A stretch of DNA of 64,000 bases from NCBI RefSeq assembly GCF_038050405.1, contig NZ_CP150900.1:3038001-3102000 (forward strand). The letters are read 5' to 3'. This DNA comes from Paraburkholderia sp. IMGN_8. Lineage in GTDB: Bacteria > Pseudomonadota > Gammaproteobacteria > Burkholderiales > Burkholderiaceae. The notes under the pieces are model-generated. The model was given only the letters and a program-made list of their open reading frames with translations. It had not been told where the DNA came from and did not search any database. This document shows, piece after piece, positions 19,060 to 29,727 of this stretch (position 1 is the stretch's first letter; every line of letters starts with the position of its first letter). Made by a program: the position numbers and the translations under genes.

Positions 19060-19959
19060 ATGCAGGACACCACCATCGAACCGGCGCTGAATCCCGCGCC
19101 GGACGCAACGATTCCAATGAAGCCCCGAAGCGCGGCGGCCGGCGCTGCGTTGCTGTGCGTGCTGTCGATGTCGAGCGTGCAGTTCGGCGCGGCGCTATCC
19201 GCGCCGACGATGACCGCGTATGGCTCGCTCAGCACCACCTGGCTGCGTCTGTGTTGGGCAGCACTGGTGCTCGCGCTGCTGGTGCGCCCGCGGCTTCTCA
19301 CCTACTCGCGTTCACGCTGGCTCGCGGCCGGCGCGCTAGGTGCGGCGATGGCCGGCATGACGCTGTGCTTTTTCGCGGCGCTCCAGCACATCCCATTGGG
19401 GCTTGCAGTCGCAATCGATTTTCTCGGCCCGCTGGCGGTCGCGACCTTCGCGGTGCGCCGGGCGCGAGCGCTGTTGTGGCCTGCGCTCGCGATTGCAGGC
19501 GTCGTGCTGCTGGCGCGCGATCGCGCCGGCTGGATCGGCGAACCACTCGGCGTGCTGCTCGCATTCGGTGCGGCGCTCGGCTGGGGCAGCTACATCGTGC
19601 TGATGAAAAAGATCGGCACGGAGTTCGACGGACTCGAAGGATTGTCGGTATCGCTGATCGCGGCGACGCTGGTGGCGACGCCCTTTGGCCTGGCCGACAG
19701 CGGCGTGCACATCGCCGCCGGACAGATCGCGGCGACCGCGGGTCTCGCGCTGCTGGTGCCGCTGTTGCCGTATGCGCTCGAAATGGTGGCCTTGCGGCAC
19801 ATGCCGGCCGCTTCGTTCGGGATCCTGATGAGTGTCGAACCGGCAATCGGCGCGCTGGCCGGCTTCGTGGTGCTGCATCAACCGATGGGTGTTTTGCAAC
19901 TGGTGGGCACGCTGCTGGTGGTCGCCGCCAGCGTCGGCGCGGTGGCGGCCACGCGCTGA
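19060..19959 (+). CDS. EamA/RhtA-like inner-membrane exporter
   Basis: A 299-residue protein with ten hydrophobic helices in two EamA repeats, most like RhtA (threonine/homoserine exporter): VQFGAALSAPTMTAYGSLSTTWLRL near the start, LGLAVAIDFLGPLAVA in the middle, and ALRHMPAASFGILMSVEPAIGALAGF near the end, the latter being a strong RhtA hallmark. It probably moves amino acids or related metabolites out of the cytoplasm. The adjacent divergent LysR gene is the likely regulator. Substrate cannot be told from sequence. Confidence 0.88.
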   Translation: MQDTTIEPALNPAPDATIPMKPRSAAAGAALLCVLSMSSVQFGAALSAPTMTAYGSLSTTWLRLCWAALVLALLVRPRLLTYSRSRWLAAGALGAAMAGMTLCFFAALQHIPLGLAVAIDFLGPLAVATFAVRRARALLWPALAIAGVVLLARDRAGWIGEPLGVLLAFGAALGWGSYIVLMKKIGTEFDGLEGLSVSLIAATLVATPFGLADSGVHIAAGQIAATAGLALLVPLLPYALEMVALRHMPAASFGILMSVEPAIGALAGFVVLHQPMGVLQLVGTLLVVAASVGAVAATR

Positions 19960-20031
19960 GCGTCGTTTAACTGGCTCCGTCGCCTTTGGTTGTTTTCAAC
20001 GTCCTTTGGCCTAGGTTACCGTGAGCCGCCG

Positions 20032-20583
20032 TCAGGCGATGTTTTCCGCTTCATATAGACGCCGACCCGCGGCGTCCTTCGCGCCGAGGGTCGGTGCGAA
20101 ATCGATCGGCCACTCGATGCCGATGTCCGGATCGCACCACAAAATACAGCGCTCGAGTTCGGGAAACCAGTATTCGGTGGTCTTCCAAAAGCACTCGGCA
20201 GTGTCGGACAGCACCACGAAGCCGTGCGCGAAGCCCGGCGGCACCCACACCTGCCGATGGTTCGCCGCGCTCAGATGCACGCCGCACCATTTTCCGAAGC
20301 TCGGCGAACGAAGCCGCACATCCACGACGATGTCGAACACCTCGCCCACCACCACCTGCACGAGCCGGCCCTGCGGGCGCTGCACCTGATAATGCAAACC
20401 GCGCAACACGCCGCGCACCGCGCGCAAATGCCGGTCCTGCACGAAGCTGAATCCGGGCGCCACGTCGTCGGCAAACTCGTCCGCGCTAAAGCTCTCGAAG
20501 CAGAAGCCAAATTCGTCGCAGAACACCTCGGGCTCGATGATTTTCACATCCGGCAATGCCGTCGCCGTTACCTTGTTGCCCAT
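20032..20583 (-). CDS. rmlC: dTDP-4-dehydrorhamnose 3,5-epimerase-like protein
   Basis: A 183-residue RmlC-family cupin. RGVLRGLHYQ supplies the catalytic His (H64), VPPGFAHGFVVLSDTAEC is the usual core strand, and DPDIGIEWP the C-terminal signature. RmlC epimerises C3 and C5 of the sugar on the way to dTDP-L-rhamnose. No other rhamnose genes are nearby, so this may be an orphan copy or a related epimerase acting on another dTDP-sugar. The start at 20583 follows a GGCAA stretch and gives the expected N-terminus; the frame extends further upstream but without family similarity. Confidence 0.82.
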   Translation of the reverse strand: MGNKVTATALPDVKIIEPEVFCDEFGFCFESFSADEFADDVAPGFSFVQDRHLRAVRGVLRGLHYQVQRPQGRLVQVVVGEVFDIVVDVRLRSPSFGKWCGVHLSAANHRQVWVPPGFAHGFVVLSDTAECFWKTTEYWFPELERCILWCDPDIGIEWPIDFAPTLGAKDAAGRRLYEAENIA

Positions 20584-20687
20584 TGCCGCTATGCTCGTAA
20601 GAAGCTTGCCCAGCGAAAACACGGCCGGGAATCCGGCCGTGTCGAACGGTTTTTGTCGTGCGCCGTCAGCCCCGAGCCGGCCCACGC

Positions 20688-21683
<996 letters not shown>

Positions 21684-22443
21684 GATCTTTCCCCAAAGCT
21701 GTGGTGCGTTGCGGACCCCGCTGACCCGTCAGGCTGGCCGATATGAATGCGTTTATTATGGCCAACGAAAACCGCCGGCTACAACGCTTAGCGGATTATG
21801 CGTGATGTTAGCGGAATGTACCGCGATAGTAAATTTTAAAAACAATCGTTTAGCGCGAATTTGAATGTATGAAGAAAACCATTTTCGTGCGTTTCATATT
21901 ACAACACGTGGATTAGCCGGCGAAGCGGCACAAGACAGCGAAGCGCGTCGCCGCCAGCACGAAGATCCTTGTCCATATTGGCTTTCGCGCCTGATCCGGC
22001 GACGGTCCGCGTGTGCGCCCCAGCTGCGGATTTACCGATTCGGCTGGTGAGCGAGCCGTTCAAAAATGTTTCAAACCTGAACTTCAAACCTCGCAAATAA
22101 TGAACACTCAATCCGGTTTTAATTCGCAAATTGGGAATTTATCGGCTCGTCCGGCGCAGTAACCCGCCTATTTATCACTTCACACCGGATTAAGAAATCT
22201 GGCACCGTATTTGAAACATTCAAAATCGTTTCGTTATTGAAACATCAGAACCTTAATATCTTACATAATTCAGTCATAATGCCCCGTAATATCGAAAAAC
22301 ATCAGACGATTGGGTTGCCCGACGGCGCTCCCTGCACTCTCCTCCCTAAACAAAGTTTCATGCGCGGATCGTGCTCTTTAAGACTTCAGAACGGCCCGCA
22401 GCGCCACAATTTGCGCATCGTGATAACTGGAAGGCGCCGAGAC
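21684..22443. other. A+T-rich intergenic region
   Basis: A 760-base stretch clearly poorer in G+C than its surroundings, especially 21750-21860 and 22050-22320. Small open frames exist on both strands but none has coding character or recognisable similarity. It may carry the promoter of the GlxA-type regulator and of the decayed small gene that follows. Confidence 0.5.
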
Positions 22444-22671
22444 ATGACGCGCCCGATGAGCATCGAGAGAGTTAACGAATATGGACAGAACGCGGTTCGC
22501 ATCGCGATCGAGCGCAGCGAGGTGCTGCTCGACGTGGACGATCTCGACGCCGTGATCGAACACCTCAGCGTGCTGCGCGACGATGCGCCCGGAGGTCCCT
22601 AAAGAGCCGTTGCGTACGCACCAGTACGTCATTGAAATAGACGCGAGCGCAACAAAGATAAGCAGTCATGC
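22444..22671 (+). pseudogene. Small conserved Burkholderia-type protein, frameshifted and truncated
   Basis: From ATG 22444 the first frame gives 52 residues (IERVNEYGQNAVRIAIERSE, then VLLDVDDLD and VIEHLSVLRDD) and stops at 22602. Changing frame by one near 22585 continues as RPEVPKEPLRTHQYVIEID, then stops at 22671. From memory, an uncharacterised small-protein family in Burkholderia runs through just this junction and on for more residues. I therefore read this as a one-base frameshift plus loss of the 3' part, where half of the long repeat element now begins. If the short version is real, it is a 52-residue hypothetical protein. Confidence 0.55.
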
Positions 22672-22700
22672 GTGAACAACCGCAGGCGCCGAAAGCACCC

Positions 22701-22995
22701 CACGGTTTTATGAAGTACCGCTGCGGCGCGCGCAGCGCCGCCGGAAGTATGACTGCCTTGTCACTCACGCCGAATGTGCGAGGGCACCGATTCCAGATGC
22801 TCCACTGCCTCCTCCAAGCCGGGGGACCCGCTTAAGAATTAGCGGTGTGAAGCCGCTTTCTTTGCTTACTTTCTTACACGGCGGCAAAGAAAGTAAGTGC
22901 CCGCCCCGCACAGGGGCGACGCTAATAGACCACTAACAAATCAAGGAAAGGCCAACGCCGCAGGCACACAGCCAAAAGCGCCGCGCAGGCAAAAA
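22701..22995. repeat. Long inverted-repeat element, half copy 2
   Basis: Matches only the right arm of copies 1 and 3, in the same orientation as those right arms, with the CCGCTTAAG-containing block and the CAAAGAAAGTAAG palindrome, here disturbed by a few extra bases in its loop (CTTACACGGCGG). The spacer and left arm are missing. It directly follows the decayed small gene, so the element probably inserted into that gene or was trimmed with it. Confidence 0.8.
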
Positions 22996-23022
22996 AACAA
23001 CCCGTCGCTACGCGCAAAAAAA

Positions 23023-23565
23023 CTACCTACTACTCCAAAACCTCAGCTGAACATCCATAACTTCAGCCTCCACCTCGGCCACCGGCCCCACAACCTCGAC
23101 CCGCTTCTGACAGTGATCAAAAACATACCGACAATCCACACTCATCGTCGGATTCTCCGAATGATCCCCCGTCGCCTCCAGCAATCTCTTCTCAGTCATC
23201 CCAAACACAACGCGGCCAATATTGGCCCAATACACCGTCCCGGCACACATACAACACGGCTCGACAGACGTGTACAACGTACAACTCCACAAATACTCAG
23301 GCGTAAAATTCAAAGCCGCCACGCGGGCCAACACCGATTCGGCGTGATTGACCGTGTCGACATTGCCCTGCTCCATCAACACGGTCTCCTGATCCGGTCC
23401 GACCAGCACCGCGCCAAACGGATGATGCCCCAACAGTGTCGCCCGCTCGGCCACCCGGCTCGAATGCCGCAAATGCCGCACGATCTGCTCAGACGTCGGC
23501 GTCAAACCCTGCGGCGGATAAGTCGTCGCCAACCCGGCGGCGTCAGTCGAAACGGTCAGACTCAC
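23023..23565 (-). CDS. Zinc-dependent nucleoside/nucleobase deaminase
   Basis: A 180-residue CMP/dCMP-type deaminase. VNHAESVL contains the zinc His and catalytic Glu (HAE), and SVEPCCMCAGTVYWANIG the PCxxC zinc cysteines. The CMCAG...W.NIGRVVFG pattern resembles guanine deaminase and TadA-like proteins of purine salvage rather than cytidine deaminase. A perfect AAAGGAGG ribosome site precedes a GTG start at 23565. It follows the BMP-family binding protein gene by 42 bases on the same strand, suggesting uptake plus deamination of a purine base or nucleoside. Exact substrate is inference. Confidence 0.87.
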   Translation of the reverse strand: MSLTVSTDAAGLATTYPPQGLTPTSEQIVRHLRHSSRVAERATLLGHHPFGAVLVGPDQETVLMEQGNVDTVNHAESVLARVAALNFTPEYLWSCTLYTSVEPCCMCAGTVYWANIGRVVFGMTEKRLLEATGDHSENPTMSVDCRYVFDHCQKRVEVVGPVAEVEAEVMDVQLRFWSSR

Positions 23566-23607
23566 GGGCGCCTCCTTTAATAATAGTTAGGCAAACAAAC
23601 TAATCCG

Positions 23608-24729
23608 TTACTTCGGCAGCGATCCATCCACGCCCTGCACGAACCAGTTCAAACGCAACAACTCCGCATCGCTCAGTGACTTGCCCGCAGCAACCTTCAT
23701 CGCACCGGACTGATCCGCAATCGGGCCGGCAAACGGATTGAACTTGCCGGAAATGATGTCGTCACGCTTCTGATTCAACGCCTTTTGCGCCGTCGGCGAA
23801 ACCGCATCCGTGTTGATGTCGGCGAGATCGATCGCCTTCTCTTTCAAACCCCACCACACTGGCGCGTTGTTCCACGTGCCCGCCATCACCTGTTGCACCA
23901 GATGCGTGTAATACACGCCCCAGTTGCTCACGCAAGCGCCCAGTTGCGCGTTCGGGCCGAACTTCTTCATGTCGGAATCCCAACCGAATGCGTGGACCTT
24001 CTTCTGCTCCGCGGTCTGCATCGTCGCGGTCGAATCGGTGTTCTGGATCAACACGTCGGCGCCCTGCCCAATCAGCGTCTCGGCGGCCTGTTTCTCGCGG
24101 CCCGGATCGAACCAGCTATTGATCCAGACCACCTTCACCCGCGCATTCGGATTGACCGAGCGCGCACCCATCGTGAACGCGTTGATATTGCGCACGACCT
24201 CGGGCACGGGCACCGAGCCGACAAAACCCAGCGTGTTGGACTTTGTCGTGTAACCAGCGACCAGCCCGGCCAGATACGCGCTCTGATACGTCCGCACGTC
24301 ATAGGTGGCGAAGTTGGGCGCCTTCTTGTAGCCGGTCGCATGTTCGAACACGGCGTCCGGGAAATCCTTCGCGACCTTCAATTCGAAATCCTGGAAGCCA
24401 AAGCTCGAACCCACGACGATCTTGTTGCCCTTGGACGCCAGATCGCGGAACACACGCTCTGAATCCGCCGACTCGGGCACGTTCTCGACACGCGTCACTT
24501 TGATCTTGTCGCCGAACTGCGCCTCGACGGCTTTCACACCTTGTTCATGCGCATACGTCCAGCCGGCGTCCCCCGGATTGCCAAGGTAGACGAAGGCGAT
24601 GCCCAGCGGCTGCGTCGTGGCCGCCGCGGCGCCGAACGCCACAGTCGCGCCGAGTGCGGCAGCGAGGACGGTCCGCATGGTTCTAATGCGCAATGAGTGA
24701 TGCAGCGCTCGCGCCAGCTTTGCTTTCAT
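23608..24729 (-). CDS. BMP-family ABC transporter substrate-binding protein
   Basis: A 373-residue periplasmic binding protein with an N-terminal signal (RTMRTVLAAALGATVAFGAAAA) and a PBP1/BMP (PnrA/Med-like) fold: IAFVYLGNPGDAGWTYAHEQG at the start, VGSSFGFQDF, LGFVGSVPVPEVVRNINAF and VKVVWINSWFDPGREKQAAE. Such proteins feed nucleosides or purines to an ABC importer. The start at 24729 is preceded by GGAGAACAC. The permease and ATPase genes are not adjacent in this window. Co-transcription with the deaminase supports a purine-related ligand. Confidence 0.9.
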   Translation of the reverse strand: MKAKLARALHHSLRIRTMRTVLAAALGATVAFGAAAATTQPLGIAFVYLGNPGDAGWTYAHEQGVKAVEAQFGDKIKVTRVENVPESADSERVFRDLASKGNKIVVGSSFGFQDFELKVAKDFPDAVFEHATGYKKAPNFATYDVRTYQSAYLAGLVAGYTTKSNTLGFVGSVPVPEVVRNINAFTMGARSVNPNARVKVVWINSWFDPGREKQAAETLIGQGADVLIQNTDSTATMQTAEQKKVHAFGWDSDMKKFGPNAQLGACVSNWGVYYTHLVQQVMAGTWNNAPVWWGLKEKAIDLADINTDAVSPTAQKALNQKRDDIISGKFNPFAGPIADQSGAMKVAAGKSLSDAELLRLNWFVQGVDGSLPK

Positions 24730-25054
24730 GTGTTCTCCGACGATGGTTTGGAAGATGCCTGCCACAGCGCCCGGGACAAACCCGGGCAAGGCTCCAGCAT
24801 AAGGGGCCATATTCGAAGGCCAATTTCCGCGGAAAAATTATTATTCGTTATTTACCCCATAACGGAATTCGTATTTTGGTGTCCACGGAACATGTTCGAT
24901 TTCTTCGAACGAGTACATCGGCAAAGTGGTACGGCAAACGCCTCACGCAAGCGCAATATCCTTGTCAGCAACCCGTCACACTCTTTCGGGGAAACAAAAT
25001 GACTCGCTTCGCCCAGGCGATTCACCACGCCGACAGCACGACACCGGGCGTTCG
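24730..25054. other. Intergenic region without supported gene
   Basis: Between the BMP-protein start and a hairpin at 25056. The stretch 24800-24900 is A+T-rich. One short frame from ATG 24998, preceded by GGGGAAACAAA, reads MTRFAQAIHHADS and runs through the hairpin, so I do not call it a protein. A small RNA ending at the hairpin is possible but not shown. Confidence 0.4.
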
Positions 25055-25055
25055 C

Positions 25056-25083
25056 AAAAGGAGGCCCGACGGGTCCTCCTTTT
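25056..25083 (+). terminator. Rho-independent terminator-like hairpin
   Basis: AAAAGGAGGCCC, loop GAC, then GGG T CCTCCTTTT: a 12-base-pair stem with one bulged T and a terminal T run on the plus strand. It is near-symmetrical, so it could work in both directions. What transcript it ends is unclear. Confidence 0.6.
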
Positions 25084-25465
25084 GCCGAGACAAATCACGC
25101 GTCTTAAACTTTCCTCGCTTTTAGTGGCCGCAACGCTCGCGCTGTCAGCCGTCGCGCCAGGCGCACAAAGCAGCGCCCAGAACGCCCAGACGGCCGAAGG
25201 CGCAGCCGTCGCCATCGCGCCGAATTCAGCCGCGCTCGCTGCGGCGTCCGCCAATATCCACGAATTCGCGAAGCACAAACTAACGATGCCCGTGCTCGGT
25301 ATCGGCGGAGCGGGCAGCCTCCGGCCGATCGTCGGCGAGGCGTTACGCCACGTGGCGACCAACGTGCAGGCCGTCGAGATTCAAGGCGCCGGACACTGGG
25401 TCGCGCAAGAGCAACCGGACGCCGTCACCGACGCGTTGTTGAAGTTCCTGGCGCCGGCGCGGTAA
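25084..25465 (+). pseudogene. Alpha/beta hydrolase remnant with internal deletion
   Basis: The frame ending at 25465 joins a signal-peptide-like start (LKLSSLLVAATLALSAVAPG) to a typical alpha/beta-hydrolase C-terminus: HKLTMPVLGIGG, then NVQAVEIQGAGHWVAQEQPD, with the catalytic His in GAGHW. The nucleophile elbow, oxyanion loop and lid are absent: fewer than 130 codons remain where about 320 are expected. No good start precedes the signal region. I read it as an in-frame deletion relic of a periplasmic epoxide-hydrolase-like enzyme. Confidence 0.65.
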
Positions 25466-25478
25466 GCCGGACTTCGCC

Positions 25479-25787
25479 TCAATGGACCCGACGCGCCGGA
25501 TCGACCTGCGACTCGTCAGGCGGCCCGGCGTCACCGAACAGCTCCGCGCATAAGCCGAGGCCAGTCTCGCTCAGGCGCGCCGTGCCCGTTCCTTCCTCGT
25601 TGAAGGTGGTGTCCACGAGGCCGCCGTCGACCAGCGCCGTCAACTGCCGCCGCAAGCCGCTCATCGGCACACCCGCCTGCTTGGACAGCCTGGCGAGCGA
25701 CCACGCGCCGCCAGGCGTTTCCTGATGCGCGCGCCATAACTGCGCCAGCACGGCGAGCAGCACCGGGTCGATTTCGTCGTCTTCCAT
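25479..25787 (-). CDS. Small winged-helix DNA-binding protein
   Basis: A 102-residue protein with one winged helix: [47 protein letters not shown], the last part being the wing. Acidic N-terminus and no effector domain. A GAGGAGA site precedes the start at 25787. It starts 21 bases after the stop of the MocR-type gene on the same strand, so the two are probably co-transcribed. Target unknown; it could also be a MarR/ArsR-like protein. Confidence 0.75.
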   Translation of the reverse strand: MEDDEIDPVLLAVLAQLWRAHQETPGGAWSLARLSKQAGVPMSGLRRQLTALVDGGLVDTTFNEEGTGTARLSETGLGLCAELFGDAGPPDESQVDPARRVH

Positions 25788-25808
25788 CGTGAGTGTCTCC
25801 TCGTTCTC

Positions 25809-27242
25809 TCAAGCCATGTGCGCCACGAGTTCGCCCAGTATCTTCAGCGCCGCTTCGGTCTGCGCCGTCCATGGGTAGCTGTAATTGAGCCGCATGAAGT
25901 GGCGAAATTCGTTGCGCGTCGAAAACATCATGCCTGGTCCGATCGTAATGCCGCGCGCGAGCGCCGCCTGATAGAGCCGCATCGAATCGACACGTTCGGG
26001 CAATTCCACCCACAGCACGTACCCGCCTTGCGGCGCCGAGGTCCGCGTGCCGGCCGGAAAAAAACGCTGCACCATCGCCATCATGATGCTCGCCTGCTGC
26101 CGGTAGACCTTGCGCAGATGCCGCAGATGCCGGTCGTAGCCGCCCTGCCTGAGGTAGTCCGCGACGGCGACTTGCGGCACCGACGGCGTGGTCAGCGTGT
26201 TGAGAAACTTCAGCTTCTCGACTTGCGCGCGGTAGCGCCCCGGCATCGCCCAGCCGATCCGGTACGACGCGGTCAGGCTCTTCGAAAACGACGCGCAATG
26301 CAGCACCAGCCCTTTCGTGTCGTAGTTCTTCAAGGTCGAAGGCCTGGTCTCGCCGAAGTACAGTTCCTGATAGACATCGTTCTCGATCACGGGAATCTCG
26401 TGCGCGGCGAGCAGTGCGACCAGTTGCTGTTTGCGCGCGTCCGGCATCTGGAAACCCAGCGGATTCTGGAAGTTCGGCATCACCATGCAGGCCGCGACCT
26501 TCTGCCTGGCGATGACCTCGGCGAGCGTCTCGATATCGATACCGTCGGCCGGATGCGTCGCCACTTCGATCGCGCGCATGCCGAGACGCTCGATGGCGTG
26601 CAGCATCGCGTAATAGGTCGGCGATTCGACGGCCACCGTGTCGCCCGGTTTGGCCACCGCCTGCAAGCTGAGGTTGATCGCCTCGGTCGCGCCGAGCGTG
26701 ATGATGATTTCGTCCGGATCGACCGGCACGCCGTTCTCCGCGTAGCGGCGCGCAATCTGGCGGATCAGTTCGGGGTTGCCGGGCGGCAAGTCGTCGATCA
26801 GGTTCCAGCTCGCGTGACGCCGCGCAATCGCGTTCGCGTACTGGTTGATGCGCCGCCACGGGAACAACGACGGATCGGGATATGGCGAGCCGAGCGGCAT
26901 GGCGTCGTGCGCGCGGATGCTGCGCAGCGTCGACAACACCAGTCGGCTCACGTCGACCTCGGCGGCAACCGGCGGCGTTTGCGCGGCTGCCTTGCGGCTG
27001 TGCCGCGGTTCCTCGAGCGCCGCGGCCGTGGCGACGGCGTCGCGCACGAAATAGCCCGACTGCGGCCGGGATTCGACAACCCCGCGGCTTTCCAGCAAGG
27101 CATACGCGTGCAGCACGGTTTTGATACTGACGCCGTGCTGCTGGCTCGCCTGGCGCACCGACGGGATCCGCTCACCGGCCGCGAATACGCCACGGCGCAC
27201 GGCTTCGATCATTTCATCGGCGAGTTTTTCGTACAGTTTCAA
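25809..27242 (-). CDS. MocR-type regulator: GntR winged helix plus aminotransferase domain
   Basis: A 477-residue PLP-dependent GntR/MocR protein. Residues 1-75 are a GntR winged helix (IPSVRQASQQHGVSIKTVLH); residues about 115-470 are a class I aminotransferase fold with the PLP lysine K321 in ASFSKSLTASYRIGW and NFQNPLGFQMPD. Members use PLP binding to sense a metabolite and control neighbouring genes. It is divergent from the molybdoenzyme gene (about 170 bases between) and followed by a small winged-helix gene. Regulated genes are not known. Confidence 0.92.
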   Translation of the reverse strand: MKLYEKLADEMIEAVRRGVFAAGERIPSVRQASQQHGVSIKTVLHAYALLESRGVVESRPQSGYFVRDAVATAAALEEPRHSRKAAAQTPPVAAEVDVSRLVLSTLRSIRAHDAMPLGSPYPDPSLFPWRRINQYANAIARRHASWNLIDDLPPGNPELIRQIARRYAENGVPVDPDEIIITLGATEAINLSLQAVAKPGDTVAVESPTYYAMLHAIERLGMRAIEVATHPADGIDIETLAEVIARQKVAACMVMPNFQNPLGFQMPDARKQQLVALLAAHEIPVIENDVYQELYFGETRPSTLKNYDTKGLVLHCASFSKSLTASYRIGWAMPGRYRAQVEKLKFLNTLTTPSVPQVAVADYLRQGGYDRHLRHLRKVYRQQASIMMAMVQRFFPAGTRTSAPQGGYVLWVELPERVDSMRLYQAALARGITIGPGMMFSTRNEFRHFMRLNYSYPWTAQTEAALKILGELVAHMA

Positions 27243-27411
27243 GGACCTGGCTCAAACAAGTGCATGGGCGAGAGTGCCAGTCTATGACAAATATCAAGCA
27301 ACTGTATCCCTCGGCTTTCCGAATTTCTGTATGCTGCGCTGCTTTTGGAACACAGTAGGCTTGCATGCATCGGCATAAAAGCCTCGTCAAAGCCACTCCG
27401 GCGGCAAGATC

Positions 27412-29727
27412 ATGAAGAAACCCGAAGCTCGCATCGAACCGTACACGCACCCCGCAGCCGGCTGGGGCGCGCTCAAGTACGTCGCCATCAACCTCGTCAA
27501 GGAAAAGGTGACGGGCGGCAACTACCGCACGCTGCTCAAACAGAATCAGCCGGACGGCTTCGACTGCCCAGGTTGCGCGTGGCCGGATCGCGAACACGCT
27601 TCTACCTTCGAATTCTGCGAAAACGGCGTCAAGGCGGTAGCCGCCGAGGCGACCAGCAAGCGCGTGACGCCGGCGTTCTTCGAAGCGCACAGGGTCGCCG
27701 AACTGATGACCCAGTCAGACTTCGAGCTCGAACAGCACGGCCGCCTGACCGACCCGCTCGTCTACGACGCCGTACGGGACCGCTACGTGCCGATCGGTTG
27801 GGACGAAGCATTCGATCTGATCGCCGACCACCTGAAGCGCCTCGACAATCCCGACCGCGCCGCCTTCTACACATCGGGCCGCGCCAGCAACGAAGCCGCG
27901 TTCCTGTACCAGTTGTTCGTGCGCATGTACGGCACCAACAATTTCCCCGATTGCTCGAACATGTGCCACGAAGCGACCAGCCGTGGCTTGCCGCATACGG
28001 TCGGCGTCGGCAAGGGCACGGTCACGCTCGACGACTTCGAACACGCCGACACCCTGCTGCTGTTCGGCCAGAATCCGGCGACCAACCATCCGCGCATGCT
28101 CGGCGAGCTGCGCGAGTGCGCTAAACGCGGCGCAACCATCGTGTCGATCAATCCGCTGAAGGAACGCGGGCTGGAGCGTTTTGCGAGCCCGCAGCATCCG
28201 GTCGAAATGCTGACGATGGGCAGTACGAAGATCAGCTCGGTTTTCATCCGGCCGAAAGTCGGCGGCGATTTTGCGCTGATCAAGGGCGTGGCCAAACGCG
28301 TGATCGAACTCGACGACGAAGCGCAGACGTCCGGTCTGGAACGCGTGCTCGATGTCGCGTTCATCGCCGAACACACGGTTGGCTTCGAGGCGTTCGCTGA
28401 CGATCTGCGCGCCGAGAGCTGGGACACCATCGTCGCCGAATCGGGCGTGCCGTTCGACGAGGTGCTGAAACTCGCCGACATCTACGTGAAAGGCCGTGCG
28501 GTGATTTCGACGTGGGGCATGGGCCTCACACAACACAAGAATTCGGTGCCGACGGTGCAACTGCTGTCGAACCTGATGATGATGCGCGGCAATATCGGCC
28601 GCCGCGGCGCGGGCTTGTGCCCGGTGCGCGGGCACTCGAATGTGCAGGGCGATCGTACGGTCGGCATCGAAGAAAAGCCGACCCAGGCGTTTCTGGATCG
28701 CCTCGGCGAAGTCTACGATTTCGAGCCGCCGCGCGAACACGGCCTCGACGTCGTCAACACCATTCAGGCGATGCTCGATGGTCAGGTGAAGGTGTTTATC
28801 GGCCTCGGCGGCAACTTCTCGATCGCGACACCGGACACACCGCGCACGTGGGAAGCGATGCGCTCGTGCGATCTGACTGTGCACATCACCACCAAGCTGA
28901 ACCGCAGCCACCTGGTGCACGGACGCGACGCGTTGATTCTGCCGACGCTCGGACGTACCGAGATCGATCTGCAGAACGGTGTGGCTCAGGGCGTAAGCGT
29001 CGAAGATTCGATGAGCATGGTGCACATCTCTTACGGCATGAACAAGCCGGCTTCGGAGAATCTATTGTCGGAGATCGCGATCGTCGCTCGAATGGCGCAT
29101 GCGACGCTTGGCAGCGCGAAGGTGGACTGGCTCGCGCAGGCCGCCAACTATTCGCTGATCCGCGACGGCATCGCACAGGTGATCGACGGCTTCCAGAACT
29201 ATAACGAGCGCCTCAAGCACTCGGGCGGCTTTCATCTGGGCGTGGCCTCACGCGAGCGGATCTGGAAAACACCGAGCGGCAAGGCACAGTTCCTGGTGCA
29301 TGCGATTGCGGTCGACACGCCGATTCATCGCGCGCGCGCGGAGCATGGCGAGCGTCTGATGACGTTGATGACGACGCGTTCGCACGACCAGTACAACACG
29401 ACGATTTACGGTCTCGACGACCGTTATCGCGGCGTGTATGGCCAGCGCCGCGTGCTGTTTGCCAACAAGGACGATCTCGCGATGCTGGGTTTTGTCGCTG
29501 GACAGCGAGTGGATATCAGGAGCGTGTGGGCGGACGGCATCGAGCGTCGCGCGGATGGTTTTTTGCTGGTGGAGTACGACATTCCGCGTGGGTGTCTGGG
29601 CGCGTATTACCCGGAGACGAATCCGCTGGTGCCATTGTCTTCTGTCGCCGACGGCGCGGGGACGCCGACTTCGAAGTCGATTCCTGTTTTGTTGAGTGCC
29701 TCCGCTGTGGAGGCTGTCGCAGCTTGA
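27412..29727 (+). CDS. YdeP/FdhF-like molybdopterin oxidoreductase
   Basis: A 771-residue protein of the molybdopterin oxidoreductase alpha-subunit family, with the family-typical GFDCPGCAWPD near residue 50, TSGRASNEAAF, NMCHEATSRGL, LLFGQNPATNHPRM and, at the end, the MoCo-dinucleotide-binding domain (TTRSHDQYNTT). There is no N-terminal 4Fe-4S ferredoxin motif or twin-arginine signal, so it is probably cytoplasmic, like YdeP and related putative formate-dehydrogenase-like proteins. Physiological substrate is unknown. Its 3' end is the left boundary of the island: the last 55 codons are repeated at 50355. Confidence 0.9.
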   Translation: MKKPEARIEPYTHPAAGWGALKYVAINLVKEKVTGGNYRTLLKQNQPDGFDCPGCAWPDREHASTFEFCENGVKAVAAEATSKRVTPAFFEAHRVAELMTQSDFELEQHGRLTDPLVYDAVRDRYVPIGWDEAFDLIADHLKRLDNPDRAAFYTSGRASNEAAFLYQLFVRMYGTNNFPDCSNMCHEATSRGLPHTVGVGKGTVTLDDFEHADTLLLFGQNPATNHPRMLGELRECAKRGATIVSINPLKERGLERFASPQHPVEMLTMGSTKISSVFIRPKVGGDFALIKGVAKRVIELDDEAQTSGLERVLDVAFIAEHTVGFEAFADDLRAESWDTIVAESGVPFDEVLKLADIYVKGRAVISTWGMGLTQHKNSVPTVQLLSNLMMMRGNIGRRGAGLCPVRGHSNVQGDRTVGIEEKPTQAFLDRLGEVYDFEPPREHGLDVVNTIQAMLDGQVKVFIGLGGNFSIATPDTPRTWEAMRSCDLTVHITTKLNRSHLVHGRDALILPTLGRTEIDLQNGVAQGVSVEDSMSMVHISYGMNKPASENLLSEIAIVARMAHATLGSAKVDWLAQAANYSLIRDGIAQVIDGFQNYNERLKHSGGFHLGVASRERIWKTPSGKAQFLVHAIAVDTPIHRARAEHGERLMTLMTTRSHDQYNTTIYGLDDRYRGVYGQRRVLFANKDDLAMLGFVAGQRVDIRSVWADGIERRADGFLLVEYDIPRGCLGAYYPETNPLVPLSSVADGAGTPTSKSIPVLLSASAVEAVAA

